Positions 25,699-34,822 of a DNA stretch of 64,000 nt are shown piece after piece. A program made the position numbers and the translations under genes. Numbering within the stretch: position 1 is the stretch's first letter; each line of letters begins with the position of its first letter. This DNA comes from Opimibacter sp041746735 (GTDB lineage Bacteria > Bacteroidota > Bacteroidia > Chitinophagales > Saprospiraceae), in the NCBI GenBank assembly GCA_041746735.1, contig JBGTGP010000021.1:62001-126000 (forward strand), written 5' to 3'. The notes under the pieces were generated by a model that worked only from the letters and a program-made list of their open reading frames with translations, did no database searches and had not been told where the DNA came from.

Positions 25699-27048
25699 CT
25701 ATGCCTCCTTTGACAATTCTTGTAGCACTTCGTCTATGGACAGCTCTTTTTGCTCACCTGATTCCAGTGCTTTGAGCATCAATGTGCCTTTTTGCATTTC
25801 AGATTCACCGATGATACCGAGATACTCGCAGCCGATATCGGAGGCGTATTTAATTTGCTTTTTCAGCTTTCCCGGATCCGGATACAAGTCAGCCGCGATT
25901 CCGGAACGGCGAATGCGGGTGAGCACGTCAAACGCATATCGGTGAGAGCTGTCATCAAATGCCGCAAGCAGGATTACCGGGCCAGCCTGCACATGTGCTG
26001 GGAATAATCCCCGGGCTTCCATGACATCATAGATGCGCTCAGCCCCAAACGAGATACCTACACCAGAAATATCCGGCCAACCGAAGATCCCCGTAAGATT
26101 ATCGTATCGTCCACCACCACCTAGACTGCCCATCTCTGCATCTACGGCCACGACCTCAAAAATACAGCCCGTATAATACCCCAATCCACGCGCAAGGGTG
26201 ATATCGAACTTCAGTTCATTGCGCAAAGGCGAATCTTTCAGATACGAAAACACCGCTTGCAAGGATTCCAGACTCGCGGCTGTATGCGGATCATTACCTA
26301 AGGTGCTAAGCAATGTTGTTAAATTCCTTATCCCCAAAAGCTGGAAAATGGTATCCTGCGCTTCAATGGAGATTCCCCTGCTGGTCATTTCCTTCCGCAC
26401 ACCATCTTCTCCAATCTTGTCAAGTTTGTCGATCGCCATCGTCATGTCTACCCATTGTGACTCAATACCGGCAAACTTTGCGATGCCATTGAGTAGCATC
26501 CGGTGGTTGATCCTGATGATGACCGGAAGTTGGAGGGCAGTAAAGACCTCGTCATAAATCTGCATGAGCTCAGCTTCGTAGGAGAGTGAAGTACTCCCCA
26601 CTACATCAACATCACATTGATAAAACTCCTGATATCGTCCTTTTTGAGGTCGGTCGGCTCGCCACACTGGCTGGATCTGGTAGCGTTTAAATGGCAAGGC
26701 TATATCATTACGATGCATCACGACAAATCGGGCAAAAGGCACCGTCAGATCATAGCGTAATCCCCGCTTTGAGATTGATGGTGTAAAAGCATTGCTGTTT
26801 CGGGCCTGATAGGCTTCGTCATCCGCTTTGCTAAGATAGTCACCGTTGTTGAGAACTTTAAAGAGTAGCCGGTCTCCTTCCTCACCATACTTACCTGTCA
26901 GCGTACTGAGATTTTCAAGTACAGGAGTTTCGATCGGTACATATCCATACCGTTTGAAAATATCTTCAATCACACCAAACATCCATTTGCGGCGAGCCAC
27001 CTGAAGGGGTAGAAAATCTCGGGTGCCTTTGGGTATGCTAACGTCCAT
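25699..27048 (-). CDS. hisS: Histidyl-tRNA synthetase
   Basis: A 449-residue class II synthetase. It starts at MDVSIPKGTRDFLP (motif 1 region), with motif 2 in FKRYQIQPVWRADRPQKGRYQEFYQCDVD, the histidine-binding LARGLGYYTG and motif 3 in GVGISFGAERI. The C-terminal anticodon domain (QAGPVILLAAFDD onward) is complete. The frame extends 16 codons upstream, but ATG 27048 is the standard start. It lies 44 nt downstream of pheS and ends only 18 nt from the convergent beta-helix gene. Confidence 0.96.
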   Translation of the reverse strand: MDVSIPKGTRDFLPLQVARRKWMFGVIEDIFKRYGYVPIETPVLENLSTLTGKYGEEGDRLLFKVLNNGDYLSKADDEAYQARNSNAFTPSISKRGLRYDLTVPFARFVVMHRNDIALPFKRYQIQPVWRADRPQKGRYQEFYQCDVDVVGSTSLSYEAELMQIYDEVFTALQLPVIIRINHRMLLNGIAKFAGIESQWVDMTMAIDKLDKIGEDGVRKEMTSRGISIEAQDTIFQLLGIRNLTTLLSTLGNDPHTAASLESLQAVFSYLKDSPLRNELKFDITLARGLGYYTGCIFEVVAVDAEMGSLGGGGRYDNLTGIFGWPDISGVGISFGAERIYDVMEARGLFPAHVQAGPVILLAAFDDSSHRYAFDVLTRIRRSGIAADLYPDPGKLKKQIKYASDIGCEYLGIIGESEMQKGTLMLKALESGEQKELSIDEVLQELSKEA

Positions 27049-27092
27049 CGAGGGAAAAGTAAAAAGTAAAAGGTAAAGGGTAATGAGCAATA

Positions 27093-28121
27093 TCAAACTA
27101 CGGATGAAAACTGTTTTAGAAACCGGACATCATTTTCAAAAAGAAGCCGGATATCATTGATCCGGTACTTGATCATGGCCTGGCGTTCAATGCCCATGCC
27201 GCAGGCAAAGCCGGAATATTTTGAAGAATCAATTCCACATGCCTCCAGTACGGCGGGGTCGACCATCCCGCATCCCATGATCTCCAACCATCCGGTTCCT
27301 TTGGTGATACGATGCGCATGTTCATCCCCAAGTCCATACCAGACATCCATCTCTGCGCTGGGCTCGGTAAAGGGGAAATAAGATGGACGAAGCCGGGTCA
27401 CAACGTCTTTACCATATAATGCCTGGGCAAAATACTGGAGCGTCTGTTTCATATCGGCGAAGGAAACGCCTTCATCTACATACAAGACTTCGACCTGATG
27501 AAACTGGCAATGCGAACGGGCTGATACTGTTTCATTACGGTACACTCGTCCGGGCGCAATGATTCGGATAGGGGGTGTACGGGTCGTCATGACTCTTGCC
27601 TGTACGGAAGAGGTATGGGTCCTCAGGAGCCAACCCGGAGGAGAAGCCACATAATACGTATCCTGCATATCACGGGCTGGATGATCATCCGGTGTATTCA
27701 TGGCTGTAAAATTGTGCCACTCATCCTCGATTTCCCGATCCTCTGCGACCTCAAATCCCATACGTGAAAACACATCTATGATCTCCTCCATGACGATGCT
27801 GACCGGATGGCGGCTCCCTGTAGGAAGAGGTGACTCCGGCAAGCTGAGATCCGGGACTTCATTTTGGGTAGTTATACCCAAAGACAGATGGTCTTGAACT
27901 GTTTGAAACAAGGTTTCAGCTTTATTCTTGGCCTCATTGATGAGCTGGCCAAATTCCTTCTTCTGGTCATTCGGTACCTCACGGATAGAGGCGGAAAGCG
28001 GTTTCAGGATATTCTTGCTGCCCAAAAAACGGATACGAAAGGTCTCAAGCGCAGAGGCATCCTCTATGACAGCTGTTTCGATCTCGTGGATAAAGGATTT
28101 GAGTTGTTGTAATGGATCCAT
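27093..28121 (-). CDS. pheS: Phenylalanyl-tRNA synthetase alpha subunit
   Basis: A 342-residue PheS. It has an N-terminal coiled-coil arm (residues 1-95), motif 2 in VYRNETVSARSHCQFHQVEVL, GWLEIMGCGMVDPAVL, and motif 3 in GFACGMGIERQAMIKYRI. It charges tRNA-Phe together with PheT, which is not in the window; Bacteroidota commonly separate pheS from pheT. I chose ATG 28121 because it gives MDPLQQL and the arm helix directly. It is transcribed with hisS and diverges from the ligase-like gene at 28178. Confidence 0.95.
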   Translation of the reverse strand: MDPLQQLKSFIHEIETAVIEDASALETFRIRFLGSKNILKPLSASIREVPNDQKKEFGQLINEAKNKAETLFQTVQDHLSLGITTQNEVPDLSLPESPLPTGSRHPVSIVMEEIIDVFSRMGFEVAEDREIEDEWHNFTAMNTPDDHPARDMQDTYYVASPPGWLLRTHTSSVQARVMTTRTPPIRIIAPGRVYRNETVSARSHCQFHQVEVLYVDEGVSFADMKQTLQYFAQALYGKDVVTRLRPSYFPFTEPSAEMDVWYGLGDEHAHRITKGTGWLEIMGCGMVDPAVLEACGIDSSKYSGFACGMGIERQAMIKYRINDIRLLFENDVRFLKQFSSVV

Positions 28122-28177
28122 AAGGATAAAAGAAATAAGAATTGTGGGTGTGCATTCTGGTTTGAGGTGTAAAAGTA

Positions 28178-29497
28178 ATGAACTACCTGTACCCAAACTT
28201 AATGGCTAACTTTCCGGCCATGTCCATACGACATCCTGTAGCAGTCTTTATTTGCATGGCGATGGCCGTGGCCCTGTTGTGGTCCAAGGCATTACTGGCT
28301 ATCTCTGCAGGAGCTCTGGCCATCATCGCATCGACAGATATCCAGATCAGGCCGTTCAGAATCAGATGGTTACTTACCCCAACCCAGGTGATGGAGTCCA
28401 TCCGGACCAGACCCTGGATGTGGGTATACGCCTTGTTTTTTCTACTCTACCTGGTGAGTGGTTTATATCCGGGAAGCCTGCAGCAATGGTGGTCCCTGAC
28501 CCATGTCAAAATTGTCTTTCTGATCTTGCCGCTGAGTTTTGCGCTTCTCGACCCCTTTTCCAAAAGGGACTATATGATCGTCGTCCTGTGTATGGTGCTG
28601 ATGGCGGTATGGAGTTCGGTGTGGGTCCAGGTAGCCTATTTCGAAGATTACTATTTGTTTAACAGAAGTCTGGGTTTCGGGGCCGCATTACCTGCTCCGA
28701 CCAACCATATACGGTACAGCATTATCATCGCAATGAGCATGGTGATATGTTTGGCGTTTGCCATAGAAGATATTCGGTACAAATACAAATGGGAACGTTG
28801 GGTTTACGGGATCATAGCTGTGTATCTGTTTTATTTTTTGCATTTGCTGTCTGTCCGGTCTGGCATGATGCTGGGCTACCTCGGCATCATCACACTGGTG
28901 ATGTTTTATTTCAAAAGAATCAACCGGGTGAAGCAGGTATTAATTTTGTTGCTACTGGGAGTAGCGCCATTCGTTGCCTATACCTGGCTGCCTGGATTTC
29001 AGCAGAAAATTCATTATGCGTTGTATGATCTGGACCGCTTTCGGGAAGATCCTTCAGTCAATTATTCGGATGCCGGCCGCTGGCGGTCCTATAAAGCGGG
29101 ACTTGACATCGGCAATCGGTATCCGTTTTTAGGTCCCGGACCAGGTCGAATACGGCACGAACTTCAAACCTATTATCAGGAGCAATATCAATTGGAGACC
29201 TACAACCGTCCTCATAATCAGTTTGTCACCGTTTTTGCCATCTTCGGATTATTCGGGTTGGCCTTGTTCCTTTTTGTTGTGTTGTATCCCATGACCATTG
29301 CTTCATTCTGGAAGCCGGCCTTGATTCCTGTTTTATATATTATGCAACTACTCGCCATGATGGTAGAGCATTCGGTTGATACAGCGGTAGGCACTTCTTT
29401 GTTTTTGTTGCTGACGTTGATGGGAATGAGCTATCAGCTGCACCTCCGAAACGGAAGCCCGACTGAGGGTCATACGGAAAAAACGTTGCACGCCTAA
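28178..29497 (+). CDS. O-antigen ligase / Wzy-like membrane protein
   Basis: A 439-residue protein with about ten membrane helices. The large periplasmic loop carries the Wzy_C pattern: SVRSG, then DAGRWRSYKAGLDI, then GPGPGRIRHEL and YNRPHNQFVTVFAIFG. This family moves polysaccharide chains onto lipid A core or polymerises O-units. No glycosyltransferase genes are near, so the exact substrate is not known. In-frame ATGs at 28202 and 28220 are plausible alternative starts. The gene is followed 14 nt later by a serine hydrolase. Confidence 0.82.
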   Translation: MNYLYPNLMANFPAMSIRHPVAVFICMAMAVALLWSKALLAISAGALAIIASTDIQIRPFRIRWLLTPTQVMESIRTRPWMWVYALFFLLYLVSGLYPGSLQQWWSLTHVKIVFLILPLSFALLDPFSKRDYMIVVLCMVLMAVWSSVWVQVAYFEDYYLFNRSLGFGAALPAPTNHIRYSIIIAMSMVICLAFAIEDIRYKYKWERWVYGIIAVYLFYFLHLLSVRSGMMLGYLGIITLVMFYFKRINRVKQVLILLLLGVAPFVAYTWLPGFQQKIHYALYDLDRFREDPSVNYSDAGRWRSYKAGLDIGNRYPFLGPGPGRIRHELQTYYQEQYQLETYNRPHNQFVTVFAIFGLFGLALFLFVVLYPMTIASFWKPALIPVLYIMQLLAMMVEHSVDTAVGTSLFLLLTLMGMSYQLHLRNGSPTEGHTEKTLHA

Positions 29498-29511
29498 AAC
29501 GTCTGAAAGAG

Positions 29512-30768
29512 ATGGTTATATTACTAGAAGGATACCGGCGTAAACTGCTTCTGCTCGTTTTGGGATTGGTCCTGGCGGGGAATATCCAGGGGCAGCGAGC
29601 TACTTCCCGGCTGCTGAGCAAACTCCTAAAGCAAAGTGATCATCCTATCGTTCAACGAGTCATTGGTGCACCAGATACCTTTCAATTGCAGATCATCTAT
29701 GAATCAATCCGGCGTGACCAACAGAAGACTCCAACTTTTCGGAGATATATGTACAGGATCGATACTGCACTCTATTTCTACCCGGCCAGTACAGTCAAGT
29801 TGGCCCAGGCTGTGGTGGCCTTGGAGAAGCTTCATGACCTGGGATTGTCACCCGGTTTAACTTTTCATACGGATAGTGTCCGCTATCCTCAGAAGCGGGT
29901 CACGACAGATACCACTGCCCGGGATAGCCGACCTACCATTGCCCATTATATTGACATGATGTTTGTCGTCAGCGACAACGAAGCATCGAATCGTTTGTAT
30001 GAATTTATTGGGCCGGAGGAGCTTCATCGGAGGCTAAATGCCAGGGGTTTTACCGATACACGAATTGCTCATCGACTGGGGGATAGCCGGTTTGGGCCGG
30101 AGGAAAATCGATATACGAATCCAGTCTATTTCTTGTATGGTGTGGATACAGTGTACAGGCAGGCTGAACAAGTGGCTGAGGTTGCGGTGCCTTTGCAGTT
30201 AAAGAAAATCCGACGTGGTATTGGATATTGTGACAGTGCCGGGAATCTGATACAGGTCCCTTTTGATTTTTCGTTGAAAAACAGGTTTGGACTTGGGGAT
30301 CAGATGGACATGCTCAAAGCTGTTCTATTTCCGTTGTCATTGCCAAAACAGCGGCGGTTTAGCCTGGATAGTGCATCTTATGTGCTATTGAAGAAGGCGA
30401 TGTCCCGACGACCCCGTGAATCTGAATATCCACTGTTTGACACAGCTGAGTATCCTGATACGTATGTTAAATTTTTTCTTTTTGGGGATACAGGGGAGCC
30501 TATTCCTCCACATTTTCGGATATTCAATAAAGTAGGTTGGGCGTATGGCTTTTTAACAGAGACGGCGTATATCATCGATACGCATCGTGGAATTGAGTTC
30601 TTGGTGTCAGCTACCCTGGAGGTGAATCCGGATGGAATTTACAATGATGATCAGTATGCGTATGATACTATAGGGATACCATTTCTGGCGGAGTTAGGGC
30701 GTATTCTTTACCGGTATGAGGTGGGAAAAAGTGAGAGAAAGAGGAAGGGGAATAAAACTGAAGGGTGA
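29512..30768 (+). CDS. Class A beta-lactamase-like serine hydrolase
   Basis: A 418-residue secreted protein (signal peptide to about residue 28, ending IQGQ). Catalytic motifs of the class A fold are present: SxxK as STVK (Ser93, Lys96), SDN as SDNEASN (Ser154-Asp155-Asn156), and a KVG at 340-342 where active beta-lactamases have KTG or KSG. The protein is longer than beta-lactamases (about 290 residues), with an insert at about 200-300. I cannot place an Omega-loop glutamate. A cell-wall or other amide/ester hydrolase role is as likely as drug resistance. Confidence 0.75.
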   Translation: MVILLEGYRRKLLLLVLGLVLAGNIQGQRATSRLLSKLLKQSDHPIVQRVIGAPDTFQLQIIYESIRRDQQKTPTFRRYMYRIDTALYFYPASTVKLAQAVVALEKLHDLGLSPGLTFHTDSVRYPQKRVTTDTTARDSRPTIAHYIDMMFVVSDNEASNRLYEFIGPEELHRRLNARGFTDTRIAHRLGDSRFGPEENRYTNPVYFLYGVDTVYRQAEQVAEVAVPLQLKKIRRGIGYCDSAGNLIQVPFDFSLKNRFGLGDQMDMLKAVLFPLSLPKQRRFSLDSASYVLLKKAMSRRPRESEYPLFDTAEYPDTYVKFFLFGDTGEPIPPHFRIFNKVGWAYGFLTETAYIIDTHRGIEFLVSATLEVNPDGIYNDDQYAYDTIGIPFLAELGRILYRYEVGKSERKRKGNKTEG

Positions 30769-30939
30769 TTTGGGGTGTATGTTGGTTGGAGAATTTTTCG
30801 GAAGGGGGCCTCTTCATATAACTAATTTTCGTGTCGTTCAAGGTATTGGGTTGAAGAAGGGTTGTTCCTTGATTAGGAGGGTAAGTAAATTGAAAAGAGA
30901 CGGGATTGCATAACAACATATACAAATAATTTATAATGC

Positions 30940-31012
30940 GTCTGATTTCGTCGAAATCCGTCGGGGAGGTACTGTGGTTATTGGTTTACAACCATTTTTC
31001 TAAACACATATT
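30940..31012 (+). repeat. Structured repeat element, copy 1
   Basis: The first 35 nt (30940-30974) are identical to 31314-31348 and contain the palindrome GATTTCGTCGAAATC. A hairpin TGGTT-TAC-AACCA (30982-30994) and TTTTT follow. The similarity continues to about 31012. Confidence 0.85.
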
Positions 31013-31083
31013 AGCATTATATTTAACTTGTTTTTCGCCTGACTACCTCTTCCCACCACACCCATTTTAAAAACTTTCTACCC

Positions 31084-31115
31084 GTCGCAATGAGGGCTTC
31101 AACTCATTTCACAAC
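31084..31115. repeat. Single CRISPR-repeat-like 32-mer
   Basis: It has AATGAG and CTCATT arms around an 8-nt loop, and ends in GTCGC and CACAAC, in the style of CRISPR repeats. There is only one copy and no cas gene in the window. Confidence 0.15.
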
Positions 31116-31313
31116 GCTATCCACTAGTGTCATAAGAGGTTTCTTGCCTTACCTAAACGCCCACGCTTTACTCTATTAATTTCCATATTGAAAATCCCTC
31201 TGTTGACCTTCAAACTTCAACTTATTGTGGAGGTTGTTATTCGGAGTAGCATGATAACCAGATACACCTTGAAGCAGTTACTGACACACCATATATCATT
31301 AAATGCTCAAGTG

Positions 31314-31386
31314 TCTGATTTCGTCGAAATCCGTCGGGGAGGTACTGATATCATTGGCTTATAGCCATTTTCTAATCAACATATTT
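31314..31386 (+). repeat. Structured repeat element, copy 2
   Basis: The 35-nt identical core (31314-31348) is followed by the hairpin TGGCT-TAT-AGCCA (31356-31368) and TTTT. Compared with copy 1, one T-A pair became C-G, so pairing is kept. Confidence 0.85.
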
Positions 31387-31583
31387 CCCAAATTCATCAT
31401 TTGATTTTTCCCTTTCCCTCCCAAATTAACCACTCAAATTTCCCCTTCCCCATTACCTATTCACCATTGTCCAACTCCCTGACTTTTTCAACCATTCACG
31501 CTTTTTATCTCCACGACCTCATTTCCACAGTCAACCTATCCCATCATTCCAATTTTCTCAAAACGACCCCCTACCTTTATCTC

Positions 31584-34500
31584 ATGACCTTCGACGAAAA
31601 AATAAACAACCTCAATCCCAGCCAACAACGTGCCGTTCATTCCATCGAAGGACCTGTCATGGTCATCGCGGGACCCGGCACCGGTAAAACAGAAATCTTA
31701 TCCCTCCGCATCGGCAATATCATACGCCAAACCGATACATCGCATTCTGCTATCCTCTGCCTGACCTACACCGATGCCGCCGCATCCGAAATGCGCCATC
31801 GCCTTATTGAATTTCTCGGCCCTGAAGCCTACAAAATTCAGGTCTGCACCTTCCATAGCTTCTGCAACCTGGTCATCCAGGATAATCCCTCCATCTTCCA
31901 GCAAGCCCGTGACCTGGAACCGATCTCCGAAATCGAACGATTCAAACTCCTCCAAAAACTCATGGACGGATTTGATGAATCCCATCCCCTGAAAAAATTT
32001 AAAGGCCTCACCTACTCCGACTGGAAACGCCTCTATGAACTCTTCATGCTCATGAAGAAAGAAGGCTGGACACCTTCCGAAATGCTCACGCGAATCGAAG
32101 AATATATCGACCGCATGCAACACAGCGATGAATTTATCTATAAACGCAAAACCGGCGAATTCAAAGCCGGAGATCTTAAAATCAAGGACTTTACCGAAAA
32201 GGTCCTCAACCGAATGGCGACACTCAGGGCTGCGGTGGGCGAATATGACCATTATAACCAACTCATGGCCCAGGAAGGCAAGTATGATTTTGAAGATATG
32301 CTCCTTTGGGTAGAAACCGCTTTCGGTCAATATCCGGACCTGTTGGCCAACTATCAGGAACGATTTCTCTATGTACTGGTAGATGAATTTCAGGACACCA
32401 ATGGTATTCAATTGAACATCCTCCAAAAACTCATCGATCACGAATGGCTCGATCGCCCTAATGTTTTTGTCGTGGGGGATGACGATCAGGCCATCTTCCG
32501 ATTCCAGGGCGCCAATATGGAAAACCTCGTTCACTTTCAAAAAAAATATGATCCGGAAATCATACTGCTGGAACAAAATTACCGCAGCTCGCAGCAAATT
32601 CTGGACACCGCCCGAACTGTAATGCAATCTGTCGGGAACTCCCTGATGCAACAAATTTTTGGCCATACTAAAACTCTGCGGGCCTCCGGTATCTATGCCC
32701 GACATGACCATCCCGTACATCTCCTCGCCTACCCGACCCTTACGTATGAAAACGCAGATATATTTCATCAGATCAAACGATGGCATGAAGAAAAACGTGA
32801 AGGTTCATTGGCGGTCCTTTACACCAAGCATGAACTAGGTCGTGAACTGGGACAAGCTCTGAAAGGGGCCGGCATCCCCTATCAGACTGCCCGGAGTATA
32901 AATGCGCTCGACCTTCTCCTCATCCGTCATCTACTGGACATCCTTACCTGTATTCATCAACTGGGGGAAGGTGCTACCTACGATGATGGTCTGTTATACC
33001 GCATTCTCCATCTTCCCTACCTGGAACCCAAACCCTATGATCTGCAACTACTGATCATGGCCTACACCCGGAAGGAAGGAAAAAAGGATTCGACCCTATA
33101 CGGATGGATCAATGACCCTGCCCTACTGGATTCCCTGTCGCTCCGGGACAGGGCCTGGATGGACCGTACTGCATCATTACTGAACGATGCGGTCACCACC
33201 TATTATGAAAGGACACTGCTTTCTTTCATCGAGTGGGTATTACACCACTTTGGCATTATGTCCTGGATCCTGCAACAACCTGAAAAATTTATTCACCTCT
33301 ATGCGCTCAAGACCTTCTTCACCTTTATCGACCAGGAGGCCTATGGCAAATCAAGTTTTCGTTTGCCGGATCTGCTGGAATTGTGCCGCCTGATGAACCT
33401 GTATGACATACGGCTGCCGGTCCAAAACTTAGCACCACCACCCAAAGGAATTTTCCTCTCCACCCTGCATGGAGCTAAGGGATTGCAATATGATAAAGTG
33501 ATCATAAAGAATATCACCGAAAATGAGTGGGAGAAGAAGAGGGCGAACCACCAGGTGTTTTCCCTGCCCGACAATCTTGTCCGCAGAGAAACCTTATCCA
33601 CACTGACGGAGCCGGGCTCGGACTTCCAGGATCAGGATCGGCGCAGATTACTGTACGTCGGCATGACGCGCGCACACTATGATCTGACCTTATCCTATGC
33701 CCGTAAAAAAGATGATGGCAAAGACCTGACCCCAAGTGTATACCTGACCGAAATCCAGAAACAAAATCAGGAGGTCCATTCTCTAAAACCTGAAGTCGAT
33801 GAAAATTTGCAGGCCGAATACCTCGTCGCCCTGATGTCCGGTGGTCAACGTGCAGATCTTCTTTTAGATCAGGCCGAAATAGATCACCGCATTAAAAATT
33901 ATACCTTGAATGTTTCCGCTCTCAATAAATATTTGGAATGTCCAGTCGCGTTTTATTATGAAAAAATTCTGGCTATTCCCGCCCGGCAACCTATTTACCT
34001 CCTCTTTGGCAATGCGCTGCATGACGCCCTCCAAAAACTCTTCCATAAAAAATTTGAAGAACGCGATCTGGCCGCCGGAAAGGATTTTATGTTACGCATG
34101 TATGAACTCTACATGGAGCGCCACCGGCATCAGATGACCGACAAAGAATATGTGGATTATTCGACCTATGGAAAGAAAGTACTTGACCAATATTATGACC
34201 GGTATAGCCAGGAATGGTCTGAAGAAATCCGGTATGAACCCGAATACAAGATCCGGGATATTCACATCAGCGGAATCCCAGTCTCGGGATTATTAGATCG
34301 TATCGATCGGCGGGATCATTCCATCATCGTGTATGACTACAAATCCGGACGGACAGAAAGCTTTGGTGAAAAACTCCAGAGACCCGGTGAAAAGAATCCT
34401 TTAGGGGGAGATTACTGGAGGCAAATGGTCTTTTACGATCTGATGCTGCACGAAGATCCTCGCATCAAATCCTACATGGATCACGGCTATTTTCAGGCGC

Positions 34501-34703
34501 TGGAGCCTCAAAAGGATGGCACATTTGTCGAGCGAAAGGTGGTCATTACCCCCGAAGACCGTGACTTTGTCACCCTCCAGATCCAGGAAGCCTGGCAGAA
34601 AATCCAGAATAAAGAATTTGACCGGGGCTGCGGTCAATGTGCATGGTGTAGCATGCATGGCATCACAACGGATGAAACAGATACAGGCATGGAAGAAAAC
34701 TAA
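31584..34703 (+). CDS. UvrD/PcrA-type helicase fused to Fe-S PD-(D/E)XK nuclease
   Basis: A 1039-residue superfamily 1 helicase-nuclease. Helicase motifs: Q-motif LNPSQQRAV, Walker A AGPGTGKTE (about 29-37), DEFQDTNG (about 266), GDDDQAIFRFQGA, QNYRSSQQI, LSTLHGAKGLQYD and VGMTRAHYDLTLSYA (about 690). The C-terminal RecB/Cas4-like nuclease has LNKYLECPVAFYYEK, FGNALHDAL, and the catalytic GLLDRIDRRD...VYDYKSGR (about 917). Cysteines at about 786 (ECPVAF) and in CGQCAWC (about 1015) fit a 4Fe-4S clamp as in AddB/Cas4. It likely processes DNA ends. I chose ATG 31584; the longer frame upstream is low-complexity. No addA/recC partner is adjacent. Confidence 0.9.
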   Translation: MTFDEKINNLNPSQQRAVHSIEGPVMVIAGPGTGKTEILSLRIGNIIRQTDTSHSAILCLTYTDAAASEMRHRLIEFLGPEAYKIQVCTFHSFCNLVIQDNPSIFQQARDLEPISEIERFKLLQKLMDGFDESHPLKKFKGLTYSDWKRLYELFMLMKKEGWTPSEMLTRIEEYIDRMQHSDEFIYKRKTGEFKAGDLKIKDFTEKVLNRMATLRAAVGEYDHYNQLMAQEGKYDFEDMLLWVETAFGQYPDLLANYQERFLYVLVDEFQDTNGIQLNILQKLIDHEWLDRPNVFVVGDDDQAIFRFQGANMENLVHFQKKYDPEIILLEQNYRSSQQILDTARTVMQSVGNSLMQQIFGHTKTLRASGIYARHDHPVHLLAYPTLTYENADIFHQIKRWHEEKREGSLAVLYTKHELGRELGQALKGAGIPYQTARSINALDLLLIRHLLDILTCIHQLGEGATYDDGLLYRILHLPYLEPKPYDLQLLIMAYTRKEGKKDSTLYGWINDPALLDSLSLRDRAWMDRTASLLNDAVTTYYERTLLSFIEWVLHHFGIMSWILQQPEKFIHLYALKTFFTFIDQEAYGKSSFRLPDLLELCRLMNLYDIRLPVQNLAPPPKGIFLSTLHGAKGLQYDKVIIKNITENEWEKKRANHQVFSLPDNLVRRETLSTLTEPGSDFQDQDRRRLLYVGMTRAHYDLTLSYARKKDDGKDLTPSVYLTEIQKQNQEVHSLKPEVDENLQAEYLVALMSGGQRADLLLDQAEIDHRIKNYTLNVSALNKYLECPVAFYYEKILAIPARQPIYLLFGNALHDALQKLFHKKFEERDLAAGKDFMLRMYELYMERHRHQMTDKEYVDYSTYGKKVLDQYYDRYSQEWSEEIRYEPEYKIRDIHISGIPVSGLLDRIDRRDHSIIVYDYKSGRTESFGEKLQRPGEKNPLGGDYWRQMVFYDLMLHEDPRIKSYMDHGYFQALEPQKDGTFVERKVVITPEDRDFVTLQIQEAWQKIQNKEFDRGCGQCAWCSMHGITTDETDTGMEEN

Positions 34704-34822
34704 ACGATCATACCTCAGCTCTGAGCATCGCACCGATTCGGGCCAGCGACGCTGCGACCAACATTATGTGTTCACCTGCAATTTTTCATCCTGAATGCGA
34801 AGGAACCATTACTTTGTGAAAC

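Larger units (their letters stand above)
30769..31583. other. Long intergenic region with paired structured repeats
   Basis: An 815-bp stretch without a credible gene. It holds two copies of a roughly 70-nt element, one CRISPR-repeat-like word, and, from about 31380 to 31583, a strongly pyrimidine-rich plus strand just before the helicase start. Confidence 0.7.

Noticed and set aside
31401..31583. A 61-codon extension at the start of the helicase
   Set aside because: It is low-complexity, pyrimidine-rich and has no helicase features; ATG 31584 fits the Q-motif position.
31698..32786. A 362-codon open frame on the minus strand
   Set aside because: It lies fully antisense to the helicase, has no recognisable domain and follows the codon structure of the opposite strand.
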